In this document: piece after piece, positions 9,061-17,279 of the stretch
How the letters are laid out: every line of letters begins with the position of its first letter
Numbering within the stretch: position 1 is the stretch's first letter
DNA from: JAFGGG01 sp964638895
GTDB taxonomy: Bacteria; Spirochaetota; Spirochaetia; SZUA-6; RPPD01
DNA length: 64,000 nt
NCBI GenBank assembly: GCA_964638895.1
Contig: CAZWYY010000003.1
Coordinates: 29,706-93,705 of the forward strand
Direction of reading: 5' to 3'
Made by a program: the position numbers and the translations under genes
The notes under the pieces: generated by a model
The model's input: only the letters and a program-made list of their open reading frames with translations
Told to the model about the DNA's origin: nothing
The model's database searches: none

Positions 9061-9076
9061 TGGCATGGTTTTTGTT
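9061..9076 (+). promoter_or_regulatory. Sigma-54-like promoter of glnA
   Basis: The 16-base stretch matches the sigma-54 consensus TGGCAYG-N4-TTGCW with correct spacing: TGGCATG, four bases, then TTGTT. The -24 GG is intact; the -12 element has GT instead of GC. It lies 45 bases before the glnA ATG, and rpoN and ntrX are encoded upstream. A short palindrome, CATAAGTTATG at 9038-9048, sits just upstream and could be an operator. This is a sequence match only. Confidence 0.5.
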
Positions 9077-9121
9077 ATAAATTGTGCATACTTTGAAAAC
9101 ATAATTATCAAGGAGAAACAT

Positions 9122-10546
9122 ATGAATGACAGTATGACCCCAAAAGACGTATTGGAGTTGATCAAAAAGGAAGGCGTGGAGGTCGTTGACCTGCGCTTTA
9201 TGGATTTCCCCGGGTTGTGGCAGCATTTTTCCGTACCGCCGCGTGAGATTGAGGAAGAGACCTTTGAAAAAGGCTTAGGTTTCGACGGCTCAAGTATCCG
9301 GGGGTGGCAGGCGATTAATGAATCCGATATGCTCGTAAAGCCCGTGCCCGGCACCTGCTTCATTGATCCTTTTTTTGAGGCCAAAACCCTGGTAATGATC
9401 TGTAACATCTGTGACCCCATTACCGGCAAGGATTACAGCCGTGATCCGCGGAACATCGCCAGAAAAGCGGAAAATTATCTTAAAGGCAGCGGCATAGCCG
9501 ATGTTGCCTATTTCGGCCCGGAAGCCGAGTTTTTTATCTTTGACGACATCCGCTTTGACCAGAATGAGCATGAAGGGTATTATTTCATCGATTCGGTTGA
9601 AGGGCGCTGGAATACGGGACGCTGTGAAAATCCCAATCTGGGGTATAAACCCCGGTACAAAGAGGGATATTTCCCGGTACCGCCCACAGACAGCCAGCAG
9701 GATATTCGTTCCGAGATGATGCTCACCCTGGAGAGAATCGGGGTGCTCATTGAATGCCAGCATCACGAGGTGGCCACCGGTGGACAGGCGGAGATAGATA
9801 TGCGTTTTGCGCCCCTGGTGAAGATGGCGGACAATTTATTGAAATATAAATACGTCATCAAGAATGTGGCCAAAAAACACAATAAAACCGTAACCTTCAT
9901 GCCCAAGCCGTTGTTCAACGACAATGGAAGCGGCATGCACGTACATATGTCGCTGTGGAAGGGTAACAAAAACCTTTTTGCCGGCGACGGGTATGCGGGA
10001 ATGACCGAAACGGCCATGTACGCGATCGGCGGTATTTTAAAGCACGCGCCCGCGATTCTGGCGTTTTCCAATCCAACCACCAACAGCTACAAACGTCTGG
10101 TGCCCGGATTTGAGGCTCCGGTAAATCTGGCGTATTCAAGCCGGAACAGAAGCGCAGGCATCCGCATCCCCATGTATTCCACCTCGGAAAAAGCAAAGCG
10201 AATTGAGTTCAGGTGCCCGGATCCAAGTTGTAATCCCTACCTGGCCTTCTCGGCTATGGTGATGGCGGCCATGGATGGTATTCAGAACAAGGTCGACCCA
10301 GGTGATCCGTTGGATAAGGACATTTATGACCTGCCGCCCGAGGAGCTTGCCAATGTGCCCCAGACCCCCGGATCCTTACAGGAGTCACTGCGTGCGTTGG
10401 AGAATGACCGCGAGTTCCTGCTTAAGGGAGACGTGTTTACCCCCGATGTGATTGAGACCTGGATCAATTACAAGATGAAGAATGAGGTTCAGGCCCTGGC
10501 CCTGCGCCCGCATCCGTGGGAGTACGCGCTTTATTATGATATGTAG
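9122..10546 (+). CDS. glnA: Glutamine synthetase type I
   Basis: Makes glutamine from glutamate, ammonia and ATP; central ammonium assimilation enzyme, cytoplasmic dodecamer. ATG 9122 is chosen over an upstream in-frame ATG at 9065 because AGGAG lies at 9111-9115 and MNDSMTPKDVLELI is the normal family start; the other start would fall inside the promoter. Motifs: GLGFDGSSIRGW, the metal site region PKPLFNDNGSGMHVHMS, and NRSAGIRIP. Tyr402 in DIYDLPPEE matches the adenylylation site of GSI-beta enzymes. The 474-residue length is normal. It stands alone between its own promoter and terminator. Confidence 0.97.
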   Translation: MNDSMTPKDVLELIKKEGVEVVDLRFMDFPGLWQHFSVPPREIEEETFEKGLGFDGSSIRGWQAINESDMLVKPVPGTCFIDPFFEAKTLVMICNICDPITGKDYSRDPRNIARKAENYLKGSGIADVAYFGPEAEFFIFDDIRFDQNEHEGYYFIDSVEGRWNTGRCENPNLGYKPRYKEGYFPVPPTDSQQDIRSEMMLTLERIGVLIECQHHEVATGGQAEIDMRFAPLVKMADNLLKYKYVIKNVAKKHNKTVTFMPKPLFNDNGSGMHVHMSLWKGNKNLFAGDGYAGMTETAMYAIGGILKHAPAILAFSNPTTNSYKRLVPGFEAPVNLAYSSRNRSAGIRIPMYSTSEKAKRIEFRCPDPSCNPYLAFSAMVMAAMDGIQNKVDPGDPLDKDIYDLPPEELANVPQTPGSLQESLRALENDREFLLKGDVFTPDVIETWINYKMKNEVQALALRPHPWEYALYYDM

Positions 10547-10568
10547 ATAGAAATATAGACTATAGCGG

Positions 10569-10610
10569 CGGGCCGTCCTAAAGCATGCTTTTCGGATGGT
10601 CCGTTTTTTT
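10569..10610 (+). terminator. Rho-independent terminator of glnA
   Basis: A 10-bp stem with two G-U pairs (10569-10578 with 10594-10603), with a self-complementary AAAGCATGCTTT loop, followed by seven T. It begins 22 bases after the glnA stop. Confidence 0.88.
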
Positions 10611-10625
10611 ATAAGGACCGCTTGA

Positions 10626-10654
10626 TTGACAAGCCAAGCCACTCATTATACAAT
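10626..10654 (+). promoter_or_regulatory. Sigma-70 promoter of tRNA-Arg
   Basis: TTGACA at 10626-10631, a 17-base spacer, and TACAAT at 10649-10654. It lies 11 bases before the tRNA 5' end and directly after the glnA terminator, so the tRNA is an independent unit. Confidence 0.8.
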
Positions 10655-10665
10655 AGCCTGTTCCC

Positions 10666-10739
<74 letters not shown>

Positions 10740-10752
10740 TTATCATATCAGG

Positions 10753-11487
10753 TTATTTAAAATGAAGTGAAAACTCCAGCGGCGGTTCGGGAAACAATAC
10801 ACGCTCGAGGGGTAGGGGAAAATACACTGCATTGCCTTTTTGCTCTCCCCCCTTCTGGCTGACAATAGTCCCGTTTACATGCACGGAAAGACGGATGAGG
10901 GTGTTCTTTACCAGCGTTGCGCCGCCGTCCAGGGCAAAATTAAGGACATCAAAATAATCCTCTTTATTCTCGCCTTCACGCGGCAGCAGGGTTTTAAACT
11001 CCTGGGAGCCGAGCAGCGGAAAGAGCCCGAACACCTGTTTGGAATTATGCGTATCCAGGTGAAATGTCAGCGTATTGGTACTCCCGGTGACATAACGTAC
11101 AACCTGTGCCTGGGCCAGCGCCTTGTCGGCGGTAAAAATCTTCTTTATGTCACGGAAGCGCAAGGCGAGCTCCAGCCTGCCTTTTTTGGGTACGTTAAGT
11201 TTATCTATGACTATACCGGGCCGGGCCAGAAGTTCCTTGCGAATTTCCGTGGGATCAAAAATAACGGCCTGGTCCGCTGAATCGAATTTCCCGCTGGCTT
11301 CTCCCACATCTATTATATACTGTACCAGCGCCGGGTCCAGCTCAAGCACAAGCGAAAGACTTCCGGAGCCGTCGGCGTTAAGGGTGATGCTTTCTTGTGC
11401 CGTGCATGATCCCAATATCACGATAATGACAACCGCAACCAGCCTTGACGCACGGCATTTTCTTACACTTCCGGTGACAAGCTTCAT
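10753..11487 (-). CDS. Unknown lipoprotein
   Basis: 244-residue predicted lipoprotein. The N-terminus is long and basic (MKLVTGSVRKCRASR), followed by a hydrophobic stretch and the lipobox LGSC, putting the lipidated Cys at about 28. The mature part has no domain I recognise; it starts with a beta-rich ITLNADGSGSLSLVLELD segment and ends with a basic tail EFSLHFK. It starts 3 bases after the stop of the upstream gene, so the two form an operon. Its stop lies 13 bases from the convergent tRNA-Arg. Confidence 0.75.
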   Translation of the reverse strand: MKLVTGSVRKCRASRLVAVVIIVILGSCTAQESITLNADGSGSLSLVLELDPALVQYIIDVGEASGKFDSADQAVIFDPTEIRKELLARPGIVIDKLNVPKKGRLELALRFRDIKKIFTADKALAQAQVVRYVTGSTNTLTFHLDTHNSKQVFGLFPLLGSQEFKTLLPREGENKEDYFDVLNFALDGGATLVKNTLIRLSVHVNGTIVSQKGGEQKGNAVYFPLPLERVLFPEPPLEFSLHFK

Positions 11488-11490
11488 ATT

Positions 11491-12114
11491 CTAAATATGA
11501 AACAACCTTCCGTTTGATTTGTAACACTTTTCGGTAATATTTTTTACGATATAATCGGCGGTTATTTCTTCTTTTATATGTTTGACAAAAAAAGCATGAA
11601 GATTAATCTCGCGGTCCTTATACGATTTCAACAGCGCGGTCAGTACGTGTTCAAAATACGTGTATAGTCCGCCGCCCAGCAGGGAAGAACTCTTATGGTC
11701 CTGGGGAGAGCAGGTAATAACGGAAAGCATGCCCCTGTTTAAGCGGGTGAAGTAATCTAAAAAATCCTTTATAAAAAACAAGGGCCCTTTCAACCACTGG
11801 TCTATAACCTGTTCAATTGCCGTCGGAGAAAGCTCTTCTAATGTCTGGCTTTGTGTGGGGAGTATATTCAAAAAAACCGCGCCGTCCAGTGTACTGCTGA
11901 CGCTCTTACAGGTGATAAGAAGATTACGGGAAGATAGAGACGAGGCTTTTTTCCAATACAGTACAGCTAGGGGTTTCGCGGGTAGCCTGGGCAGCTTAAA
12001 CCCGCTTTCTTTGCCGGACTGGACCGCTATGATCTCATTGCCCTGTTCCAGAAAACGCACAAGCAGTTCCAATCCAAATGGAGTATGAGTATCCGTGATT
12101 ATCAGTCGCTTCAT
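11491..12114 (-). CDS. Unknown Rossmann-like protein
   Basis: 207-residue cytoplasmic protein. The start MKRLIITDTHTPFGLELLVRF resembles the first beta-alpha unit of short-chain dehydrogenases, but the Gly-rich cofactor motif and a YxxxK active site are not evident, so it is probably not an active dehydrogenase. I chose ATG 12114 over the in-frame TTG 12138 because that TTG lies inside the -10 region of the promoter at 12126-12154. It leads a two-gene unit with the lipoprotein downstream. Confidence 0.65.
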   Translation of the reverse strand: MKRLIITDTHTPFGLELLVRFLEQGNEIIAVQSGKESGFKLPRLPAKPLAVLYWKKASSLSSRNLLITCKSVSSTLDGAVFLNILPTQSQTLEELSPTAIEQVIDQWLKGPLFFIKDFLDYFTRLNRGMLSVITCSPQDHKSSSLLGGGLYTYFEHVLTALLKSYKDREINLHAFFVKHIKEEITADYIVKNITEKCYKSNGRLFHI

Positions 12115-12125
12115 TATGGCATTAC

Positions 12126-12154
12126 ATAATATATTCAAGTCGATTCGCAGTCAA
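12126..12154 (-). promoter_or_regulatory. Sigma-70 promoter of the 12114 gene, short leader
   Basis: On the minus strand TTGACT (12154-12149), a 17-base spacer, then TATTAT (12131-12126). Only 11 bases separate the -10 hexamer from the ATG, so the mRNA leader would be about 4 bases. No ribosome binding site is present. Confidence 0.65.
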
Positions 12155-12270
12155 GGCCGCTTTTTTTTAAAATAACCGGTTAAGAAAATGAACAAATTTA
12201 AAATCACCGGTATTTATACATCCTTATTTTTTGGATACACTTAAAGGAAAAGCATGGAAAGGGTAAGGTT

Positions 12271-13911
12271 GTGCGTATTGTTATGGGACAGCTTAACAGC
12301 GTGGTGACGGATTTTTCCGCAAACGCGCAAAAGATCGTGGACCTGGTCCATCAGGCGGCGAAGACCGGCGCCGAGCTTATTGTATTCCCTGAAATGTGTG
12401 TGTGCGGGTATCCGCCCATGGATCTCCTGGATCTGGATAATTTTGTGGAGGAGTGCATGAAGGCAGTGCGGTTTATCCAGCACAAGGTGCCGAAGGATAT
12501 CGGGGTGGTGTTGGGATATATCGATCAAAACCCCTCCTTTACCGGGAAGAGGCTGGTGAATATCGTGTCCCTGATGTACAACAACCGGATTATATTCTCA
12601 CAGATAAAAACCCTGCTGCCCACCTATGACGTCTTTGACGAGGCGCGCTATTTCGAACCGGCGGCGGAGCGTCGGGTAACCGAGTTTAAAGGCAAAAGGA
12701 TCGGCATTGCCGTTTGTGAAGACGTGTGGTGGGAACAGGAAAAAGACTCGGGGGAAAAGTACGCCGTAGACCCTGTAAAAGAACTGCTGGACAGCGGCGC
12801 CGAACTGCTCCTTGTGACTTCGGCCAGCCCCTTTTACGCGGGAAAGCTGAAGGTGCGTTATTCATTAATTGCGGAGATCAGTAAAAAGGCCAATATTCCC
12901 GTGGTATATGTGAACCTGGTCGGGGCGAATGACAGCCTGATTTTCGACGGCCGCTCCATGTATGTTTCTCCGGGCGGCGCATTGAGCCACCTGGCAAAGG
13001 GCTTTGACGAGGATTTCCCCTGTATTGACACGGAAGCGCCGGGGACCCCCTTAATCCTGCCCGAGGACAAGTACCGGGATATCGAACGGGCCTTGGTCCT
13101 GGGCATACGTGATTACCTGAAGAAATGCGGGTTTTCCAGGGTGCATCTCGGTTTGTCCGGTGGAATCGATTCCGCCCTGGTAGCGGTTCTGGCCGTGTCC
13201 GCCGTGGGTAAGGAGAAGGTCACGGCCTTTGCCCTGCCCTCACGCTATTCCTCCCCGTCAAGCCTGGCCGATGCCCGTACGCTCTGTGAAAATCTGGGTA
13301 TCAGGCTGGAGGTTGTTTCAATTGAAGATATATTCCCCGCGTATCTTTCCACTTTGGGGCCCCTGTTCGGGAACAGAAAACCGGATATTACCGAGGAAAA
13401 TCTCCAGGCCAGAATCAGAAGCACCCTTCTTATGGCCTACGCAAACAAGTTCGGTTCAATCCTCTTGACCACGGGGAATAAATCCGAGCTGGCCACCGGC
13501 TACTGTACGCTCTATGGAGACATGAGTGGGGCCTTGGCAGTCATCGGCGACCTGTTCAAGACCGAGGTGTACGAACTGGCGCGCGCCATTAATACGCGCG
13601 GGGAGCTTATTCCGCAGACCATTCTTACCAAGGCGCCGTCCGCCGAACTGCGCCACGATCAGACCGATCAGGATTCGCTTCCCGCATACGGGCCGCTTGA
13701 TAAAATGCTTCATGCCTACATCCTGCAGAATAAGACCAAACAGCAGATGCTTGAGATGGGGTTTGACAGGACGCTTTTGGAGCAGGTGCTTACCATGGTG
13801 GCCAGGGCGGAATATAAGAGGAGGCAGGCGCCGCCGGTCTTAAAGATTTCGCCGCGCGCCTTCGGTACCGGCCGGCGTATGCCGATTGCCAGGAGTATCT
13901 TTGAGGCCTGA
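12271..13911 (+). CDS. nadE: Glutamine-dependent NAD+ synthetase
   Basis: Last step of NAD synthesis: amidates deamido-NAD using ammonia released from glutamine. An N-terminal nitrilase-type amidase (1-255) has the catalytic triad Glu41 (VFPEMCVCGYPP), Lys113 (KTLLPTYDVFDEARYF) and Cys149 (GIAVCEDVWW). The C-terminal synthetase (270-546) has the PP-loop LSGGIDSA at 294-301. The 546-residue length is typical of the short two-domain form. It begins with GTG preceded by GGGTAAGG. The 3' end overlaps by 72 bases, head-on, with the minus-strand gene at 13840. Confidence 0.95.
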   Translation: MRIVMGQLNSVVTDFSANAQKIVDLVHQAAKTGAELIVFPEMCVCGYPPMDLLDLDNFVEECMKAVRFIQHKVPKDIGVVLGYIDQNPSFTGKRLVNIVSLMYNNRIIFSQIKTLLPTYDVFDEARYFEPAAERRVTEFKGKRIGIAVCEDVWWEQEKDSGEKYAVDPVKELLDSGAELLLVTSASPFYAGKLKVRYSLIAEISKKANIPVVYVNLVGANDSLIFDGRSMYVSPGGALSHLAKGFDEDFPCIDTEAPGTPLILPEDKYRDIERALVLGIRDYLKKCGFSRVHLGLSGGIDSALVAVLAVSAVGKEKVTAFALPSRYSSPSSLADARTLCENLGIRLEVVSIEDIFPAYLSTLGPLFGNRKPDITEENLQARIRSTLLMAYANKFGSILLTTGNKSELATGYCTLYGDMSGALAVIGDLFKTEVYELARAINTRGELIPQTILTKAPSAELRHDQTDQDSLPAYGPLDKMLHAYILQNKTKQQMLEMGFDRTLLEQVLTMVARAEYKRRQAPPVLKISPRAFGTGRRMPIARSIFEA

Positions 13912-15240
13912 GGCCAGTTTTTTATATTTATCAAATTCCATCAGATTGTATTTGTTGACGATAACAATCCTGTTCAGGTTTAAAAGCAGGCTGGAAAAAT
14001 CATACTGGCGCTTTTCCGGAATTTTCTTCAGGATCTTCCGATTATGCTCTTTACCCAGCCATTCGCGAAAGCCCGCGCTCTGTTCATAGATATCATTCTG
14101 CTCGAAGAAACAGGTATCGATGATCTTTTCAATATCCTTTATAGACTGGGCACCCAGGCCTTTAAGGGAAGAGAAGTAATTCATCTGTTCCCTGGATTTC
14201 AATAAAAACTGGTGAAAACCGCCTATGCGTTTCATGAGCAGCAGTAGGGAGGCCTGTTTCATCTCAATTCTGCCTTCCGGATTTGAGTAACGAAAGCTCA
14301 TATCCTTGGGGGATGCGACCGGGGGTATGCCCGTAAAAATGCCTAAAATAAGATTTAAAAGCCTTGTAAGAAACGAGGGCATGTGGGTCAGGTTATAGAA
14401 CTCCTGGAAGAAGTACTCAAGCCTTGAGATGTTTTCCGCCTGGGAAATATAGCGATAAGCGATCTCCCGCAGGCGGTAGGCCTTGGAAACGGTTTTTTCC
14501 GTTTCCGCGGTTTCATATTTGGATTTGATTTCTATATTAAGCAGTTCTTCGCTTTTTCCCAGATCGGCGATCAGCAAGAGGTTAAGCTCCGGGTTGTTTC
14601 TTATATTCAGCTCGGCGCACTTTTTCTCGATGGCCCTGTCAAAAGAATCGCTTTTAGTCTTATAATTCTCATAGTTTCCGACCAGGCTTTTTACAGAGTC
14701 GAAAAGATAGATAAAATACTCATCGCTTTTTATCATCTCCAGTCTTTGAAAGAAGGGATTGATGTTGTTGATGATCCGGTTTTCAATACTGGTTTTAATT
14801 GAAATGGCCAGCTCAAGCTGTTTCTTTTTAAATGGGGCCAGGTTCTGATGTGAATACTGATTATGCAAAAAAATAAGAAGCAGGTTATGAATCTTCTGAA
14901 TGCATTTAATATCGTATACCTCTATCTGGGAGGGCCTGGCAAGATACGCATTTTGAATGGCGTGGATATTATTAATCAGCGTTATCAGCAGGTCTGAATT
15001 AAACTCAGGATCGTCCCTGAGGGTATCGGCATCGGCCTCCCGGACCTTAAGCACCGTGTTGTCTTTATTGATTGCGGTCTTCCACAGGTTGTTGGAGGTA
15101 AATGAATACGGGAAAATGTTTTCCCGGAGTGATTGCAGACCGGTAATGATCTCATAATAATAGGTGCTGATATAGGAAATGGCCTGGAACAGTTTTTCTT
15201 TTTCTTTGTCTAAAAGATCAAACAACTGCTTGTGAATCAT
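13840..15240 (-). CDS. Unknown large cytoplasmic helical protein
   Basis: 466-residue protein I do not recognise. It has no signal peptide or clear membrane segment apart from a short hydrophobic stretch near 295-310 (LLNLILGIFTGIPPV). It is rich in Lys, Glu, Asn and Tyr and appears almost fully helical. The C-terminal 20 residues (KDTPGNRHTPAGTEGARRNL) look unstructured; this is the part encoded over the end of nadE, and its reality depends on the distal stop. The promoter at 15252-15280 puts transcription start only a few bases before the ATG. Confidence 0.7.
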   Translation of the reverse strand: MIHKQLFDLLDKEKEKLFQAISYISTYYYEIITGLQSLRENIFPYSFTSNNLWKTAINKDNTVLKVREADADTLRDDPEFNSDLLITLINNIHAIQNAYLARPSQIEVYDIKCIQKIHNLLLIFLHNQYSHQNLAPFKKKQLELAISIKTSIENRIINNINPFFQRLEMIKSDEYFIYLFDSVKSLVGNYENYKTKSDSFDRAIEKKCAELNIRNNPELNLLLIADLGKSEELLNIEIKSKYETAETEKTVSKAYRLREIAYRYISQAENISRLEYFFQEFYNLTHMPSFLTRLLNLILGIFTGIPPVASPKDMSFRYSNPEGRIEMKQASLLLLMKRIGGFHQFLLKSREQMNYFSSLKGLGAQSIKDIEKIIDTCFFEQNDIYEQSAGFREWLGKEHNRKILKKIPEKRQYDFSSLLLNLNRIVIVNKYNLMEFDKYKKLASGLKDTPGNRHTPAGTEGARRNL

Positions 15241-15251
15241 AAGGATAATGT

Positions 15252-15280
15252 ATCATAATCAATACTTATAAACATAGCAA
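15252..15280 (-). promoter_or_regulatory. Sigma-70 promoter of the 15240 gene, short leader
   Basis: Minus strand TTGCTA (15280-15275), 17-base spacer, TATGAT (15257-15252). Eleven bases lie between the -10 and the ATG; no ribosome binding site is seen. Confidence 0.6.
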
Positions 15281-15362
15281 GTAGTAACGCGGATATGATC
15301 CGGATATGTGATTCGGGGGGGTGTGCCCGGTTCCGGGCAGTGGAGGAAAAACCTGAGAAATC

Positions 15363-15391
15363 TTGAATTATTAGGTTAATGGGACTATAAT
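15363..15391 (+). promoter_or_regulatory. Sigma-70 promoter of the 15404 gene, short leader
   Basis: TTGAAT (15363-15368), 17-base spacer, perfect TATAAT (15386-15391). The ATG follows 12 bases after the -10 and has no ribosome binding site. Confidence 0.7.
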
Positions 15392-15403
15392 TAAACTTAA
15401 TCT

Positions 15404-15850
15404 ATGGCAAAATTCCGCGGTTTGGGCATTGTAACCATATTTTTCCTTCTGCACCCATTGATCTTCGCCGCCGTGACAGGCTCCGGGGGGCGGGTTTTGT
15501 TCCGCCAGGATTTCCGGGATCTAAGCGTTCCCTGCCAGAATGAAACAAGCAGCATAGATTATAAACAGTTTTATACTGATCCTGAAATATCGGGAGAGAT
15601 TGTCTATGTGATTTTCAGGGCCAAGATGGAGAAGGAAGGCGACGATGCCTGGGCCCTGGCGCTTTTCCACGGATTTAAATATGCCTATACGTCCTCTTCC
15701 AAAGGTGAAAAACTGGCTGTGGGCATACTCTTCACCAATGAAACCGGAAAGATCTATTACATTGAACGCAGTGTGTATACCGATTTCCTCAATGGTAAGA
15801 TCGGCAATGACGAGTTTGTGCGTCGTATCCAGATCGAGGACGTTGAGTAG
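15404..15850 (+). CDS. Unknown small secreted protein
   Basis: 148-residue protein with an N-terminal signal peptide (hydrophobic core about 8-22, GIVTIFFLLHPLIFAAV) and probable cleavage near the following TG. The mature part is acidic and soluble, with repeated Tyr/Phe and Lys; I recognise no domain. It has its own strong promoter and a nearly leaderless start. Its stop faces the stop of the OmpA-like gene three bases away, so the two genes converge. Confidence 0.7.
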   Translation: MAKFRGLGIVTIFFLLHPLIFAAVTGSGGRVLFRQDFRDLSVPCQNETSSIDYKQFYTDPEISGEIVYVIFRAKMEKEGDDAWALALFHGFKYAYTSSSKGEKLAVGILFTNETGKIYYIERSVYTDFLNGKIGNDEFVRRIQIEDVE

Positions 15851-15853
15851 CCG

Positions 15854-17062
15854 TTAATTCTCCAGAATTGTGATTTCCACCCGCCTGTTTTTTATTCTTC
15901 CCGCTTCAGTGCTGTTGTCCGCTATGGGCTCGGTGGCGCCCTTGCCCACAATGATCATTTTATTGGCCTTAACGGCGCCCAGGGAAAGCAGGTAATCGCC
16001 CACCGCCTTTGCCCTGTTCCGGGAGAGAATCATACCCAGCTCGTCCGAGCCGATTTTGGCCGCGTGTCCCTCGATCTCGATGTCCCGCTCCGGGTATTTC
16101 TTTAAGATTTCAGCGATGGTCTGCAGCTTCCGCTTTTCGGAAGGCAGAAGCTCATACGAGTCCGGCTGAAACTGAATGTTCTCCAGGGTGATCTTGACGC
16201 CCTTCTCCCCCTGCTCCACGGTCACGCCCTCAAGCTCGTTTTTCTCGATTTCCTTGGAAATCTCTTCCGCGGCCTTTTTGCGGTCCAAAGCCGGAGATAA
16301 AAAGGACTTACCCTTGGAACTGCCTACAAACTCATAATAGTCACCTGAATTTAATAAATACACAACGTAAAACGAATCCGTATAGGAGTACACATTGCCT
16401 CTCTCGTTATCCCAGTTATAAACCTGGCTTACCTTGCCGGCGATTTTAACGGGAAAAGGAATGTCCGGATCAGCCGACTTTATGCCTTTTACCGCTTGTT
16501 CATATTCATACTCGACCTTAAACTGGGATATCTTTTTACCGTCTATTTCCGTATCTCCCAGGTAGGTATAATGAACCGTAAGTGGAATTATATATGGGTC
16601 GGTAACCCCATACGGTCTCCTTAAATCATGCAGTTCCTGGGCCGGGGCGGTCCAGGTAAAGCCGGGACTGATTTTCTGATCCGGGAAAATCGGTATGTTC
16701 TGCACGATCGGCCTGAAATAATGTTTGCTGATGGTGCAGTACCCCTGTTTGTCGCGCCAGAACACAGAGCCCAGCTCTTCGGTAAGATTGTAACTTCCCG
16801 CTTCACCAAACGCCCTTTCGGAGGTCTGGAAAAGCGCATTAATATAACCGGCCCCGTTTTTCACCTCCAGTATTTCCACGGCAACCTTGTTCAGGGCCTC
16901 AAAGCTGTGGCTGTATTTTCCGTTTATATAGACCTTTTCCGTAACCTCCGCAATAAGCCTGTACTTTTCGCCTTTTGTATACATGAATTTGAAGGTTTGT
17001 GCGTGTACGACCTGCAAAAAACCCAATACACTCAGCAGTAAAATAAGAATTTTCTTTTTCAT
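15854..17062 (-). CDS. OmpA-family outer-membrane-associated protein
   Basis: 402-residue secreted protein with a signal peptide (about 1-21, ending VVHA). Residues 25-270 form an uncharacterised beta-rich domain. The C-terminal 120 residues are an OmpA peptidoglycan-binding domain: IQFQPDSYELLPSEKRKLQ, then DIEIEGHAAKIGSDELG, LSRNRAKAVGDYLLSLG, and the final NRRVEITI. This domain ties the outer membrane to peptidoglycan. The large N-terminal domain of this type is familiar from spirochaete OmpA-family proteins, which is one reason for the taxonomic guess. An AGGAG-like site precedes the ATG. Confidence 0.88.
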   Translation of the reverse strand: MKKKILILLLSVLGFLQVVHAQTFKFMYTKGEKYRLIAEVTEKVYINGKYSHSFEALNKVAVEILEVKNGAGYINALFQTSERAFGEAGSYNLTEELGSVFWRDKQGYCTISKHYFRPIVQNIPIFPDQKISPGFTWTAPAQELHDLRRPYGVTDPYIIPLTVHYTYLGDTEIDGKKISQFKVEYEYEQAVKGIKSADPDIPFPVKIAGKVSQVYNWDNERGNVYSYTDSFYVVYLLNSGDYYEFVGSSKGKSFLSPALDRKKAAEEISKEIEKNELEGVTVEQGEKGVKITLENIQFQPDSYELLPSEKRKLQTIAEILKKYPERDIEIEGHAAKIGSDELGMILSRNRAKAVGDYLLSLGAVKANKMIIVGKGATEPIADNSTEAGRIKNRRVEITILEN

Positions 17063-17237
17063 GGAATACTCCTGCTCTCATTTTCGGTATGTACCCATAC
17101 GGTTCTTGACATAATCAATCTCTCTGTTATATGTTGTGTATAAAATATACTGCTTTTCGGTAGTAATTTCTAATACGTACAGCGGCATAACAAGCCTTTT
17201 TTATCAGAAATACCAGGTACCCGACGGTATATAATTC

Positions 17238-17266
17238 TTTACCGGAACGGCTATTTTTATTATAAT
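17238..17266 (+). promoter_or_regulatory. Sigma-70 promoter of the DEAD-box-like gene, short leader
   Basis: TTTACC (17238-17243), 17-base spacer, perfect TATAAT (17261-17266), 13 bases before ATG 17280. A second candidate, TTGACA at 17106-17111 with TATGTT at 17130-17135 (18-base spacer), would give a leader of about 140 bases. Confidence 0.55.
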
Positions 17267-17279
17267 GAAGTGACAGGGA

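Noticed and set aside
9065..9121. Upstream in-frame start for glnA
   Set aside because: It overlaps the putative promoter, lacks a ribosome binding site and adds a hydrophobic tail absent from the family.
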